NCBI RefSeq assembly: GCF_003014485.1
Contig: NZ_PYGA01000021.1
Location: 1-64,000 of the forward strand
Direction of reading: 5' to 3'
Length of the DNA stretch: 64,000 nt
Source of the DNA: Murinocardiopsis flavida
Lineage (GTDB): Bacteria; Actinomycetota; Actinomycetes; Streptosporangiales; Streptosporangiaceae
Part shown: one piece after another, positions 29,902 to 41,386 of the stretch
Layout of the letters: the number at the start of each line of letters is the position of its first letter
How positions within the stretch are numbered: position 1 is the stretch's first letter
Notes under the pieces: model-generated
Seen by the model: only the letters and a program-made list of their open reading frames with translations
Databases searched by the model: none
What the model was told of the DNA's origin: nothing
Translations under genes and position numbers: made by a program

Positions 29902-30353
29902 TCCTCCCCACCGGTCTCGTCCTCGTCGTCGTCATCGTCGAGGAGCACCGGGGAGGCGTGGTGCGACCACAGGCGCCAGCCCTGCTCGGTCCGGGTGAAC
30001 AGGTTCATGGTGACGACCTGCCCGCCCGCGACGAAGCCGGGGCTGTCGTCCTCGGCGGTGAGCACGTTCTCCTCGCAGGTGACCATGGCGACGTCGCCGT
30101 GGACCCCGATGTGGGTGTCGGTCAGCACGTACTGGATGTAGGGCACGTTCGCCATGACCAGCGACCAGGCGCGCAGGATCTCGGCGCGGCCGCGCAGCAG
30201 CGGCCAGCCGGGATTGACGCAGATGAGGTCGGGCGCCTGGTCCTCTTCGGCCCAGATGCGCCGCATCAGGTCGATGTCGCCGGTCTCGATGGAGGAGTAG
30301 AACTGCTGGTTCGCCTCGGCGACCCGCTCCATGATCTCCTGACGGGATTTCAC
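29898..30353 (-). CDS. NTF2/SnoaL-like protein embedded in the folate operon
   Basis: A 151-residue protein with the cone-like NTF2 pattern: an N-terminal helix (VAEANQQFYSSIETGDIDLMRRIWAEED in part), VNPGWPLLRGRAEILRAW, TCEENVL, VVTMNLFTRTEQGWRLWSHHASPV, then an acidic Asp/Glu tail. GTG 30353 overlaps the folP stop by four bases, and its own stop overlaps folB by four. Position between FolP and FolB is conserved in other actinomycetes as far as I recall. No gene here encodes the step removing pyrophosphate from dihydroneopterin triphosphate; linkage makes a pterin-related role possible, but no catalytic motif for it is visible. Confidence 0.85.
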   Translation of the reverse strand: MKSRQEIMERVAEANQQFYSSIETGDIDLMRRIWAEEDQAPDLICVNPGWPLLRGRAEILRAWSLVMANVPYIQYVLTDTHIGVHGDVAMVTCEENVLTAEDDSPGFVAGGQVVTMNLFTRTEQGWRLWSHHASPVLLDDDDDEDETGGEE

Positions 30354-31276
30354 CGGCCACCCCGAACGCCGCCGTCGCGGCGGGTGAACGCCGGGGCCGC
30401 GGTGCGGCCGCGGTCGAGGCGCGCACCGCCGTCGCTCCACGCGGCCGCCACCCGCACCGCGTCGGCGTTGGGCCGGACGTCGTGGACGCGGACGCACCAC
30501 GCGCCGTGCGCGGCCGACAGGGTGGTCAGGGCGACCGTCGCGGCGTCGCACTCGGCGGCGGGCCGCGGCGTGTCGGCGGTGTCGCTGAGGAGCCGCGACA
30601 GGAACGTCTTGCGCGAACCGGCGATGAGCACGGGGCGGCCCAGCGCGGTGAACGACTCCAGCTCCGCCAGCAGCGCCCAGTTGTGGCCCTGCTCGGGGCG
30701 CTTGGAGAAGCCGAGCCCCGGGTCGAGCACGATCTGCCCGGGGTCGACCCCCTCGTCGACCATTGCGTCCATGCGGTGGACCAGCTCCTCGCGCACCTCG
30801 GCGCCGACGTCGGAGTAGACGGCGCGGTTCTGCATGGCATGGCTGTGCCCGCGCCAGTGCATCAGCACGTAGGCGACACCGGTCTTGGCGACCAGCTCCG
30901 CCATGGCGGGATCGGCGAGCCCGCCGCTGACGTCGTTCACCAACCGCGCACCGGCCTCGACCGCGAAGTCGGCGACCTCGGCGCGCATCGTGTCGACGCT
31001 GACGGGGACGCCCTGCCGGGCGAGCTCGCGCACCACCGGGGCGACGCGCCGCAGCTCCTCCTCCAGCGACACCCGCTGCGCGCCGGGACGGGTGGACTCG
31101 CCGCCGACGTCGACGAGGTCGGCGCCCTCCTCGGCGAGGCGCAGCCCGTGCTCGATGGCGCGCTTGGGGTCGAACCAGGCGCCGCCATCGGAGAACGAGT
31201 CGGGGGTGACGTTCACGACCCCCATCACCAGGCAGCGCCCTGGGTCGGGCAATCCGGGAAGCTTCATCGACGTCAT
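30350..31276 (-). CDS. folP: Dihydropteroate synthase FolP
   Basis: FolP condenses hydroxymethyldihydropterin pyrophosphate with p-aminobenzoate and is the sulfonamide target. The 308-residue protein has MGVVNVTPDSFSDGG, DVGGESTRPGA, SVDTMRAEVA, LVNDVSGG, LDPGLGFSKRPEQ, GSRKTFL, and CVRVHDV near the end, all standard. ATG 31276 is preferred because AGGG stands eight bases upstream; a GTG at 31285 and ATG at 31267 are alternatives. A 30-residue C-terminal Arg/Gly-rich tail extends past the TIM barrel. Confidence 0.96.
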   Translation of the reverse strand: MTSMKLPGLPDPGRCLVMGVVNVTPDSFSDGGAWFDPKRAIEHGLRLAEEGADLVDVGGESTRPGAQRVSLEEELRRVAPVVRELARQGVPVSVDTMRAEVADFAVEAGARLVNDVSGGLADPAMAELVAKTGVAYVLMHWRGHSHAMQNRAVYSDVGAEVREELVHRMDAMVDEGVDPGQIVLDPGLGFSKRPEQGHNWALLAELESFTALGRPVLIAGSRKTFLSRLLSDTADTPRPAAECDAATVALTTLSAAHGAWCVRVHDVRPNADAVRVAAAWSDGGARLDRGRTAAPAFTRRDGGVRGGR

Positions 31277-31367
31277 ACCGATCACCCTACGGTTTCAGAG
31301 GCTCAGCCCACCATCACACGCGCGCACCCGGCGTACCCCGCAGGGGACGCCGGGCGCGCTGGAGACC

Positions 31368-31960
31368 TTAGTGCCCCAGGATGAGGCTCATGGCCTCGGC
31401 CCGGGTGCGGTCGCGGTCGCGGAAGTCGCCGCGCACCGCCGAGGTGACGGTCTTCGCCCCGGGCTTGCGCACCCCGCGCATCGTCATGCACAGGTGCTCG
31501 GCCTCGATGACGACGATGACGCCCCGGGGTTCGAGGTGGTCCATGACGGCGTCGGCGATCTGGGTGGTCAGGCGCTCCTGCACCTGCGGCCGGCGCGCGT
31601 AGAGGTCGACCAGCCGGGCGAACTTCGACAGGCCGGTGATCTGTCCCTTGGCGTTGGGGATGTAGCCGACGTGCGCCACCCCGTAGAACGGCACGAGGTG
31701 GTGCTCGCAGGTCGAGTACAGCTCGATGTCCTTGACCAGCACCATTTCCTCATGGCCGGCCTCGAACACGGTGGTGAGCACGTCACGGGGGTCCTGGCCC
31801 AGCCCGGCGAACTGCTCGGAGTAGGCGCGCGCCACCCGGGCCGGGGTCTCGCGCAGGCCGTCGCGGTCGGGGTCCTCGCCGATGGCGGAGAGGATCTCCC
31901 GGACGGCCTTCTCCACGCGCGCCAGATCGACGCCCGCCCCCGGTTCGGCGCGGGACCCGC

Positions 31961-31964
<4 letters not shown>
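31368..31964 (-). CDS. folE: GTP cyclohydrolase I FolE
   Basis: FolE makes dihydroneopterin triphosphate from GTP, the first folate step. The 198-residue protein carries [18 protein letters not shown] with the zinc-binding Cys and His residues, [23 protein letters not shown], and [12 protein letters not shown] with the second zinc Cys. GTG 31964 overlaps the ftsH stop by four bases. About 90 bases separate it from folP. Confidence 0.97.
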
Positions 31965-34030
<2,066 letters not shown>

Positions 34031-34401
34031 CTATGCGGAACCCCGTGGGGCCCGTCCCTCCTGACCAGGCGGCCTGCCCCGAAAACCGCAGGGCGCAGAC
34101 CAGAGGAGAGCGAAGGCGGAGTGAGCGCGCCGCGCGCGCTGTCGTGACTCCACTGCCCCCCGGTGGGCCCCTATGGCCGCCGGAAGCGGGACCTATCGGA
34201 CATGTGCTCCCTACAATGATGCCGGGATAACTGACGGTACACCCCGCGCATGGCCGGTGGCACTCAGGGCCACGGGCCACCTGGTGGGGTGTCCGTCACG
34301 ACGGCAACGAATGCGGGTGGTGCGGTTGTTCCCGATCGGCGCACCGGCGGTTCGCGGCCCCTCGGCCCGGCGCCCCCGGGCGGACGGCCGCTGCGGGTCG
34401 T
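34031..34401. other. Intergenic region hpt-ftsH
   Basis: 371 bases without a supported gene. They contain the hpt 3' end signal and the ftsH/folate operon promoter. An AT-richer core (34207-34245, around CCTACAATGATGCCGGGATAA) is the likeliest promoter zone, but I cannot assign -35 and -10 boxes. Confidence 0.4.
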
Positions 34402-34956
34402 TCAGCCCTGGTACACGTGCGGGGCGAGGGTGCCGATGAACGGCAGGTTGCGGTACTTCTCGGCGTAATCCAGACCGTACCCGATGATGAACTCGTTCGG
34501 CAGGTCGAAGCCGACGTACCTGACCCCGAGGTCGACCTCGAACGCGAGCGGCTTGCGGACCATGGTGCAGATCTCCACCGACGCCGGGCCGCGCGACTTC
34601 AAGTTGCCGACCAGCCACGACAGTGTGAGCCCCGAGTCGATGACGTCCTCGACCACGAGGACGTTGCGGTCCTTGATGTCGATGTCGAGGTCCTTGAGGA
34701 TGCGCACCACGCCCGAGGAGGTGGTGCCGGCGCCGTAGGAGCTGACCGCCATCCAGTCCATCGCGCAGGGGTGATGCAGCTCACGCGCGAGGTCCGCCAT
34801 GACCATGACCGCGCCCTTGAGGACGCCGACCAGCAGCAGTTCCCTCCCGGCGTAGTCGGCGTCGATCTCGGCCGCGAGCTCGCGGAGCCGGTCCTTGATC
34901 TGCTCTTCGGTGACCAGGACCTTCTCGAGGTCGTCGCCCATGTCTTTCGCGTCCAC
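34402..34956 (-). CDS. hpt: Hypoxanthine phosphoribosyltransferase Hpt
   Basis: Hpt salvages hypoxanthine and guanine with PRPP. The 184-residue protein has [30 protein letters not shown], the PRPP loop [16 protein letters not shown], and [23 protein letters not shown] 34956 ([11 protein letters not shown]) is chosen because family members begin there and GAGG lies upstream; a GTG at 34983 would add nine residues. It precedes ftsH and follows tilS in the reading direction, the common bacterial tilS-hpt-ftsH order. Confidence 0.95.
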   Translation of the reverse strand: MDAKDMGDDLEKVLVTEEQIKDRLRELAAEIDADYAGRELLLVGVLKGAVMVMADLARELHHPCAMDWMAVSSYGAGTTSSGVVRILKDLDIDIKDRNVLVVEDVIDSGLTLSWLVGNLKSRGPASVEICTMVRKPLAFEVDLGVRYVGFDLPNEFIIGYGLDYAEKYRNLPFIGTLAPHVYQG

Positions 34957-35069
34957 GCTCAGGTGTCCTCGCTGCTCGCTCACTACTGCGGGTCCCCCAC
35001 AGGATAGAGGGGACCGACCCGCCCACCATGTCGTATGTCCTGGTTCGGGCGGTGCGCGGGGGGTCGTTC

Positions 35070-36041
35070 TCACCGGGCGATGCCGATGCGCCCGTCGCCG
35101 GCCCTGCGCCCGCGGAGCCCTCCGGGGAGGTCCACGTGGGCCTGGCCGCGCCAGTCGGTGACGAGCCGCTCCAACTCGGTGACATGGCGCACGCCGAGCG
35201 CACCGGGCGGGCACCCGGCGTCGATGGCGAAGCGGCGCAGCACCCGGGTCCGCACGGCGCGCGGCAGCGCCGCCAGCTCGGCGCCGTCGACGCCGTCGGC
35301 GGTGCGCGCGCGTTCCAGCGCCGCCGCCGCCATGGCGTCGAGCGCGTCGGCGTCGTCGCGCAGCAGGGCCGCGCTGCGGGCCAGCGCCTCGGCGATGCCG
35401 GGGCCGAGGACGCGTTCGAGGACCGGCAGCGCCTCGCCGCGCACACGGGAGCGCGCGTACGCGGGGTCGGCGTTGTGCGGGTCGTCCCAGTGGTCGAGCC
35501 CCATGAGCGCGGCGGCCCGGTGCACGGTGCCGCGGTCGAGGTCGAGGAAGGGTCGGAGGTAGCGGCCGTTGCGGGCGGCCATCCCGGCGAGGGACCGGGC
35601 GCCGGAGCCGCGCGCCAGCCGCAGCAGCACGGTCTCGGCCTGGTCGTCCCGCGTGTGCCCGAGCAGGACCGCCGCGGCCTGGTGCGCCTCTGCCGCGCGG
35701 TCGAGCGCCGCGTAGCGGGCGGTGCGCGCGGCGCCCTCGGGTCCGCCGGGGCCGTCGACGGTCACGGCGGCGGTCTCGACGGGGTGGAGTCCCAGGCCGC
35801 GCAGTGCCGCGGCGACCCGCGCCGCGCGCTCGGCCGAACCGTCCTGGAGCCCGTGGTCGACGGTGACGCCGCCGACGCGCAGGCCGAGCCGCGGCGCCGC
35901 GAACGCCGCCGCGCCCGCAAGGGCGAGGGAGTCGGGGCCGCCGCTGCACGCGACCAGGACGAGGCCGTCGCGGCCGGTCGGCTTGAGGGCCCGCCGCACG
36001 GCGACGCGCACTGCGGCGATGTCGGGGTGCGGGCCGGTCAT
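35070..36041 (-). CDS. tilS: tRNA(Ile)-lysidine synthetase TilS
   Basis: TilS converts C34 of tRNA-Ile(CAU) to lysidine. The 323-residue protein has the PP-loop [57 protein letters not shown] and RPFLDLDR, and [21 protein letters not shown]. It is the short actinobacterial form without the C-terminal lysidine-specific extra domain. ATG 36041 is selected although no strong ribosome site is seen. The upstream hairpin separates it from the protease gene. Confidence 0.94.
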   Translation of the reverse strand: MTGPHPDIAAVRVAVRRALKPTGRDGLVLVACSGGPDSLALAGAAAFAAPRLGLRVGGVTVDHGLQDGSAERAARVAAALRGLGLHPVETAAVTVDGPGGPEGAARTARYAALDRAAEAHQAAAVLLGHTRDDQAETVLLRLARGSGARSLAGMAARNGRYLRPFLDLDRGTVHRAAALMGLDHWDDPHNADPAYARSRVRGEALPVLERVLGPGIAEALARSAALLRDDADALDAMAAAALERARTADGVDGAELAALPRAVRTRVLRRFAIDAGCPPGALGVRHVTELERLVTDWRGQAHVDLPGGLRGRRAGDGRIGIAR

Positions 36042-36055
36042 GGGCCCGACACTAG

Positions 36056-36082
36056 TGCAGCGGCCCTGCCAGGGCCGCCGCA
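36056..36082 (-). terminator. Hairpin between zinc protease and tilS
   Basis: GCGGCCCT-GCC-AGGGCCGC is a perfect 8-bp stem with a 3-base loop, extended by TGC/GCA beyond one mismatch. It lies 22 bases after the protease stop and before the tilS start, so it may attenuate or end the upstream transcript. Confidence 0.6.
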
Positions 36083-36103
36083 CGGATCGGGCTACTTCTC
36101 GGA

Positions 36104-37495
36104 CTACTTCTCTGGCGGCGGCGAGACGTCGCCGGGGACCGGCCCGGGGTCGTCGTCGCGCGCGGACGGGGTGTCGGACGCCTCGGCGGCGGACGCCTCG
36201 GAGCCGGGTGCGTCGGAGCCGGGTGCGTCGACCTCGGCCGCTTCGGGCGTGTCGGACGCCGCTGCGTCGGACGGCGACGAACCCCCGGGGGTGTCGGCGT
36301 CCGCACCGGTCGCGGTGTCGGCCCCGGTTCCGCCGGGCGCGGTGCCGGTGTCGGCGCCCGCCGTGGCGGCGGCGGGCACCGGCGCCGCGGCGAGCTCCTG
36401 GGTGCGCACCACGCGGTTGATCCACAGGCCGGGGTCGCGGATCTCCTTCAGCGTGGGCAGGGTCTCGCGGGACTCCCACACCCGGTTGAACTCGGCCATG
36501 CCGACCTCGCCGACCACCTCGCGGACGAACGCGGCGCCCTCGGCGTACTGCTTCATCTTGAGGTCGAGGCCGATGAGCTGCCGGATGATCTTGTCGATGC
36601 GGTTGCCGCCCTCGCGCCGCTGCTGGAACCGCGCGCGGATCTCCTCGACGGACGGCACCACCTCGGGGCCGACCGCGTCCATCACGAAGTCGCCGTGCCC
36701 TTCGGCGAGGGTCATGACCGCGGTGATGCGGTCGAGGATCTCGCTCTGCGCCGGGCTCTGGAAGGCGCCGAGGACGTTGCCCTCATTGCCGCGCACCACA
36801 TCGGCGACCGCCTCGCCCGCGGCGCGCAGCCGGTCGAGGAACTGGGCGGCGTCGATGTCGGTCGACAGCAGGTACTCGCGCATCTGCTCCTGGACGTAGT
36901 CGCGCAGCCAGGGCGACGCGGTGAACTGCACCCGGTGGGTCTCCTCGTGCAGGCAGACCCAGAGGCGGAAGTCGCGGGGGTCGACCGCGAGCTCGCGCTC
37001 GGTGTGCACGATGTTGGGCGCGACCAGGGTGAGGCGGCCCGTGGGCGCCTTGCCGTCGGGGTCGGGCGGCAGGAACAGCTCGTACTGGCCCAGCACCCGG
37101 CCGGCGAGGTAGGACAGGATGGCGCCGAGCTGCACGCCGGTGACCTTGGACCCGACCATGGTGGTGACCGAACCCACGGAGCCGGCCGCAGCGGGGCCGC
37201 CGCGCCGCTCGGCGAGCTGCTCGATGATGGGTTCGAGCACGACCCGGAATCCGGCGACATTGGACCGGATCCACCCGGGCCGGTCGACCACCACCGCGGC
37301 CCCGCCCGGTTCGAGGGGAACCAGGCCGGTGAACTCGCGCACGTGGTGCTGCGCTGTAACGGACAGCTCGCGGAGCTGCTCGACCGCCTGGCGGGCCTCA
37401 GGGAGGTCCACCTGGGGGCCGGGGCGCACGAGGCGGGTACCAGTGTTGACGGCTACGTCCCAGTCGATCAGAGTCACACTTCTCACCGTACCCAC
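36104..37495 (-). CDS. Zinc-dependent metalloprotease (DUF2342 family, Rv3626c-like)
   Basis: A 463-residue predicted peptidase. The conserved part (residues ~1-360) includes [43 protein letters not shown] and the zinc site [12 protein letters not shown], with a downstream glutamate region [17 protein letters not shown] as possible third ligand. The family has been annotated as putative hydrolase or coenzyme F420 biosynthesis-associated protein; the real substrate is unknown. The last ~100 residues are a Thr/Asp/Ala/Pro-rich tail with ASDTPEAAE and DAPGSEASA-type repeats. Start is unsure: GTG 37495 or GTG 37477 (VTLIDWD). Order with dacB and tilS matches Rv3625c-Rv3627c. Confidence 0.88.
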   Translation of the reverse strand: MGTVRSVTLIDWDVAVNTGTRLVRPGPQVDLPEARQAVEQLRELSVTAQHHVREFTGLVPLEPGGAAVVVDRPGWIRSNVAGFRVVLEPIIEQLAERRGGPAAAGSVGSVTTMVGSKVTGVQLGAILSYLAGRVLGQYELFLPPDPDGKAPTGRLTLVAPNIVHTERELAVDPRDFRLWVCLHEETHRVQFTASPWLRDYVQEQMREYLLSTDIDAAQFLDRLRAAGEAVADVVRGNEGNVLGAFQSPAQSEILDRITAVMTLAEGHGDFVMDAVGPEVVPSVEEIRARFQQRREGGNRIDKIIRQLIGLDLKMKQYAEGAAFVREVVGEVGMAEFNRVWESRETLPTLKEIRDPGLWINRVVRTQELAAAPVPAAATAGADTGTAPGGTGADTATGADADTPGGSSPSDAAASDTPEAAEVDAPGSDAPGSEASAAEASDTPSARDDDPGPVPGDVSPPPEK

Positions 37496-37565
37496 TGGGA
37501 CCCGTCCACACGGGTTTCGACCGCGATTTCGGGGTTTCCTCAGGGGTGCCCCGGAGACCGCCCGG

Positions 37566-38963
37566 TCAGGAGCAGCCGCACTGCGCGATGGCGGCGGCGA
37601 ACGTGTCGAGCGCCGAGCCCGCCGCAGCGGGGTCGTTCGCCATGAACGCGAAGACCAGCAGCCGCCCCTCGGCGTCGTAGGCGACCCCTGCGAGGGTGCT
37701 CACACCGTTCAGGGTCCCGGTCTTGGCGCGGACCAGGCCGGCGCCCGCACCGGAGCCGCTCTCCTCGCTGTAGCGGTCGGTCAGGGTGCCGGTGAAGTTC
37801 GCGATGGGCAGGCCGGTGAGCGTGTAGTGCAGGTCGGGGCGCTTGGGGTCGGCCGACAGCAGCAGCAGGTCGACCAGCGCCTTGGGTGTGATGTCGTTGC
37901 GCACCGACAGCCCGCTGCCGTCGCTGACCTTGACGTCGGGGATCTTCAGCTGCGCCATGACGGATTCCACCGCTTCGGAGCCGCCCTTGAACGACGGCGG
38001 CTTCCCCTCGGCGATGGCGACCTGGCGGACGAGCGCCTCGGCGACGTTGTTGTCGCTCTCCACCAGCATCTTCTCGACCAGGGCCGAGATCGGGGCCGAG
38101 GAGACCGAGGCGATGGGCTTCTCGCTCTTGGGCACCTCCGCCGCCGACGGCCCGCCCTCGACCGCGACACCGGCCTCGTCCAACTGGCGGGCGAACGCGT
38201 CGGCGGCCTGCTTCGGGGGGTCGCCGACCCGCTCGCTGTAGTGGTCGAGGCGGTCGGTCCGGCCGCCGTCGAGCATCAGCGCGTGCACCGTTGCGGCGCT
38301 GCCCTCGTCGATATAGCCCTGCTTCCACCCGGGCGCCATGTCGGGCCCGGGGTAGAAGGTGTCGTCGTAGCCCAACCGGACCGACTCGACGCCCGCTGCG
38401 CGCAGCTCCCGCGCGGTCGACTGGGCGAGCTCCTGGAGCGTGGCGACCCGCGGGTACTCGTCGGGGCGCACGGTCTCGGTGAGGGTGGGGTCGCCGAAAC
38501 CCTTCAGGATGATCTCGCCGGCCGAACCCCCCTGGTAGACCCTGGTCTCGACACGCTCATCGGGACCCGCGGAGTGCAGGACCGACACGGCGCTGACGAT
38601 CTTCGTGGTCGACGCGGGGACCAGGCCCTTGCCGGCGTCGAGGTCGTACAGCCGGTCGCCGGTGGCGGCGTCGGCGACGTAACCGGAGAGCCCATCGCTG
38701 ATGCCCGACCGGGACATGGGACCATTGAGCCGGTCCGCGAGCCGGTCGGGCTCTGCCTCCGGGGCGTCGGTCGCCGCCGGCGCCGGAGCCTCCTCGGCAG
38801 CGGCGACGGGGAACGGCGTCGTCTCCGGCGGGCGCGACCCGATGATGTCCCCGGCGACCACGGCGGCCACCAGCACGAATATGTTTAGCAAGGCCAAGGT
38901 GAGAAGCGCACGGGCCCGGACCTGACGCATCCTCTTCGGACCTGCCTTCCCTGGGCCTTGCAT
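37566..38963 (-). CDS. dacB: D-alanyl-D-alanine carboxypeptidase/endopeptidase (PBP4, family S13)
   Basis: This 465-residue low-molecular-mass penicillin-binding protein trims peptidoglycan cross-links. It has an N-terminal signal anchor (LLTLALLNIFVLVAAVVAGDI), a ~50-residue Pro/Glu linker, then SxxK in PASTTKIVSA with the acyl-Ser nucleophile, SxN in VESDNNVAEAL, and KTG in RAKTGTLNGVS. The long insert between SxxK and SxN is typical of S13 enzymes. It ends AIAQCGCS. ATG 38963 starts it, divergent from ppa. Position matches Rv3627c. Confidence 0.93.
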   Translation of the reverse strand: MQGPGKAGPKRMRQVRARALLTLALLNIFVLVAAVVAGDIIGSRPPETTPFPVAAAEEAPAPAATDAPEAEPDRLADRLNGPMSRSGISDGLSGYVADAATGDRLYDLDAGKGLVPASTTKIVSAVSVLHSAGPDERVETRVYQGGSAGEIILKGFGDPTLTETVRPDEYPRVATLQELAQSTARELRAAGVESVRLGYDDTFYPGPDMAPGWKQGYIDEGSAATVHALMLDGGRTDRLDHYSERVGDPPKQAADAFARQLDEAGVAVEGGPSAAEVPKSEKPIASVSSAPISALVEKMLVESDNNVAEALVRQVAIAEGKPPSFKGGSEAVESVMAQLKIPDVKVSDGSGLSVRNDITPKALVDLLLLSADPKRPDLHYTLTGLPIANFTGTLTDRYSEESGSGAGAGLVRAKTGTLNGVSTLAGVAYDAEGRLLVFAFMANDPAAAGSALDTFAAAIAQCGCS

Positions 38964-39017
38964 GAGGCCGTTTGAACCGTTGTAGCGACACTAGTCGTAA
39001 TGGGAGTCGAGAACAGT

Positions 39018-39536
39018 ATGGAATTCGACGTCACGATCGAGATCCCCAAGGGCGAGCGCAACAAGTATGAGATGGATCACGAGACGGGCCGGATCCGACT
39101 GGACCGGATGCTGTTCACATCGACCAGCTACCCCGCCGACTACGGGTTCATCGAGGGCACTCTGGGCGACGACGGCGACCCGCTCGACGCCCTCGTGCTG
39201 CTCAAGCACTCCACCTTCCCCGGATGCCTGATCAAGGCGCGCGCCATCGGCATGTTCCGGATGCGCGACGAAGCGGGCGGCGACGACAAGGTGCTCTGCG
39301 TCCCTGCCACCGACCAGCGGATGGAGCACCTGCGCGACATCCACCACGTCAACGAGTTCGAGCGGCTGGAGATCGAGCACTTCTTCACCGTCTACAAGGA
39401 CCTCGAACCCGGCAAGTCCGTCGAAGGGGCCAGCTGGGTCGGGCGCCACGACGCCGAGAAGGAGATCGTGGCGTCGATCAAGCGCGCCGAAGAGGCCGGT
39501 GTCCACGGCGACACCACCCACATCAAGATCGACTAG
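39018..39536 (+). CDS. ppa: Inorganic pyrophosphatase
   Basis: A family I pyrophosphatase (172 residues) that pulls biosynthetic reactions forward by hydrolysing pyrophosphate. Conserved residues are in [47 protein letters not shown] (active-site Asp cluster), and [20 protein letters not shown] 39018 ([12 protein letters not shown]) is the family start and has GGAG about ten bases upstream; ATG 39000 would add six residues. Divergent from dacB across a 54-base promoter interval, as ppa is from Rv3627c. Confidence 0.96.
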   Translation: MEFDVTIEIPKGERNKYEMDHETGRIRLDRMLFTSTSYPADYGFIEGTLGDDGDPLDALVLLKHSTFPGCLIKARAIGMFRMRDEAGGDDKVLCVPATDQRMEHLRDIHHVNEFERLEIEHFFTVYKDLEPGKSVEGASWVGRHDAEKEIVASIKRAEEAGVHGDTTHIKID

Positions 39537-39544
39537 TTGGAGCG

Positions 39545-39572
39545 GGCCCCGCCGGATCAGTTCAGCGGGGCC
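39545..39572. terminator. Convergent terminator ppa / sigma-like gene
   Basis: GGCCCCGC pairs with GCGGGGCC (8-bp perfect stem). The right arm lies within the last codons of the convergent gene at 39557, so both transcripts can fold it. Confidence 0.6.
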
Positions 39573-40147
39573 GAACGCGCCGACCCGCCGGTGAGCAGCC
39601 CCGGCCCGATACCGGCGATCTCCGCCAGCACGAACAGCAGCAGGAGCAGTGCGCACAGGCCGACGAAAAGCCCGGGAAGCAGGTACGACGACGGGCGGGT
39701 CGGCCGCGCGGGCCGCGCGGGGACGGGGAACCCGTCCCCGTCGAAACACTTGGCGCGCGCCGCTATGTGGGCCCGGTACCCCGCGAGCGCGGGTGCGGCC
39801 ACGCCGCTGAGCACCCGCAGCCGCAGCTCCACCGGCCACTCGCCCCCGGGCGCACGCGACGGCCCCGGCCCGGACTCCGGCGGGCCGGCATCCGCGTCCC
39901 CGCCGACCGGGTGGCGGGCGCACTCCGCCTCGGCGAGAGCGAGCAGCCATTCACGCAGCCGCGACGGGTCGGCCAACCGGCCGATGTGGGCGCGCGCGAC
40001 CACCAGCGTGTCGCGCAGCACCGCGGTCAGCAGGTCCGAGCGGCCTACGAGGGCGGCGCACCGCTCGTACAGCGCGTCGCCGTGCGCGTCGATGAGCAGC
40101 GCACAGGCACGCTCCCCCGGCACCCGCCCGGAACGCAGCACCGCCAC
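39557..40147 (-). CDS. Degenerate sigma-70 region 2-like membrane protein
   Basis: Residues ~15-75 (ALLIDAHGDALYERCAALV..., TAVLRDTLVVARAHIGRLADPSRLREWLLALAEAE) closely resemble region 2 of ECF sigma factors, but no region 4 follows. Instead there is a Pro-rich stretch and a C-terminal membrane helix (LLPGLFVGLCALLLLLFVLAEIAGI). Such a protein cannot be an ordinary sigma factor and may titrate or regulate one. GTG 40147 opens the frame but has no ribosome site; the ECF-like similarity continues upstream in frame (DFQTDDELVAVL), and a CTG near 40175 preceded by GGGGGA could be the true start. Repeat unit 1 begins about 10 bases upstream of that point. Confidence 0.65.
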   Translation of the reverse strand: MAVLRSGRVPGERACALLIDAHGDALYERCAALVGRSDLLTAVLRDTLVVARAHIGRLADPSRLREWLLALAEAECARHPVGGDADAGPPESGPGPSRAPGGEWPVELRLRVLSGVAAPALAGYRAHIAARAKCFDGDGFPVPARPARPTRPSSYLLPGLFVGLCALLLLLFVLAEIAGIGPGLLTGGSARSAPLN

Positions 40148-40185
40148 CAGTTCGTCGTCCGTTTGAAAATCCAGTAGGTCCCCCG

Positions 40186-40541
40186 CTTGCTTGGTCGTCG
40201 CGACTCCGGGGCGCTTCAGGCCGATGCCTTCCCTCGTCGCGTGGCGCTCCCTCGTACCTCGCTCCTCAGTCCAGACACCGGCGCGCCCCTCTTGCTTGCT
40301 TGGTCGTCGCGGCTCCGGGGCGCTTCAGGCCGATGCCTTCCCTCCTCGCGTGGCGCTCCCTCGTACCTCGGTCGCACCCCGCTCCTCAGTCCAGACACCG
40401 GCGCGCCCCCATCGCGACTCCTGTGCTTGCTTGGTCGTCGCGGCTCCGGGGCGCTTCAGGCCGATGTCTTCCCTCGTCGCGTGGCGCTCCCTCGTACCTC
40501 GGTCGCACCCCGCTCCTCAGTCCAGACACCGGCGCGCCCCT
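40186..40541. repeat. Three imperfect tandem copies of a 105-120 bp repeat
   Basis: Copies begin at 40186, 40295 and 40426, each opening with CTTGCTTGGTCGTCG and running through GGGGCGCTTCAGGCCGAT, GTGGCGCTCCCTCGTACCTC, CCGCTCCTCAGTCCAGACAC and ending in CGGCGCGCCCC. Spacing is 109 and 131 bp; copy 1 lacks an internal GGTCGCACC. The stretch 40148-40726 has no supported gene. The bases after copy 3 (40560-40720) are unremarkable. Confidence 0.85.
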
Positions 40542-40726
40542 CCACCGCGACTCCCGGAAACACCCCCTGGAGCGAAGGTTCAAAACCCCCTCCGGCGAAG
40601 GTCGAAGACCCTGGTGTGGTCGGCGTGTTCGCCGGGATGCCGGAGCCCGGTGTCTCCCCAGAGGGACCCTAGACGTTTCGAGGGCCAAGATCATCGCTTT
40701 CGCCGGATCCCTGCACAGGGCCGGGT

Positions 40727-41386
40727 TCACGCCGACAGTGCACGGGCCTCGGCTGCGATGGCCTCGATCTCGGCGGTGTCGAGCGCCGTGGGGCGCTCCC
40801 TGATGTAGCCGACGGCGCCGCGCGGGCGGGCGATGATCGCGCGGTCGGCCCGCATGACCGGCTCGGGCAGCCGCCCCGCGACCATGATCACCGGGATGAT
40901 GGTCGTCCCCGGCCAGATGTCGGGCAGGTGCAGGCGGCGCTCGATGCGCAGCGCGTGGCCCACCATCCGCTCCACGACCCGCTTGGCGGGGATCTGCCCG
41001 ATGTACCAGTCGTCGGGGCCGCGCGACACCGCGTGCCGCCACACCCTGGTCTCCAGGAGGAAGACCCCGGCCGGGCCGATGGCGAGGTGGCGCGAACCGC
41101 CGTCGGAGAGCACGTGGTACCCGGCGGACTGGAGGACGCGCAGCAGCCGGCCGCGGCCATAGGGCGCGGGGATGCGCGCCGACAGGGTGGCGAGCAGGAC
41201 GTAGCTGAGGGCGACCAGCACGCCGACGAGCACCCCGGCGCGCCAGTCGACGAAGCCCGCGGCCATGACCCCGGCGGCGAGGACGACGACGCCGCGCACG
41301 AACAGCTGCGCCGCGAGTGCGCCCGCCCCTGGTCCGGGGCCGCGCTCGTGGTGGTCGTCGGGGCGTTCGGGACCGGCGTCCCCCAA
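40727..41386 (-). CDS. NERD-like membrane protein
   Basis: A 219-residue protein with two membrane helices (LFVRGVVVLAAGVMAAGF and AGVLVGVLVALSYVLLATLSA) and a C-terminal nuclease-related-domain-like module: GYHVLSDGGSRHLAIGPAGVFLLETRVW with the Gly-Pro-Gly-Val-Phe hallmark, and VIPVIMVAGRLPE. The full D-x(n)-ExK-type nuclease residues are not obvious (E of LLETR is present), so activity is doubtful. The start is TTG 41386, preceded by a perfect GGAGGTGA four bases upstream; the long frame upstream of it is noise. The substrate or role is unknown. Confidence 0.75.
   Translation of the reverse strand: MGDAGPERPDDHHERGPGPGAGALAAQLFVRGVVVLAAGVMAAGFVDWRAGVLVGVLVALSYVLLATLSARIPAPYGRGRLLRVLQSAGYHVLSDGGSRHLAIGPAGVFLLETRVWRHAVSRGPDDWYIGQIPAKRVVERMVGHALRIERRLHLPDIWPGTTIIPVIMVAGRLPEPVMRADRAIIARPRGAVGYIRERPTALDTAEIEAIAAEARALSA

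Noticed and set aside
40186-40541. CRISPR array
   Set aside because: Units are over 100 bp with only three copies, no regular short repeat-spacer alternation and no cas genes.
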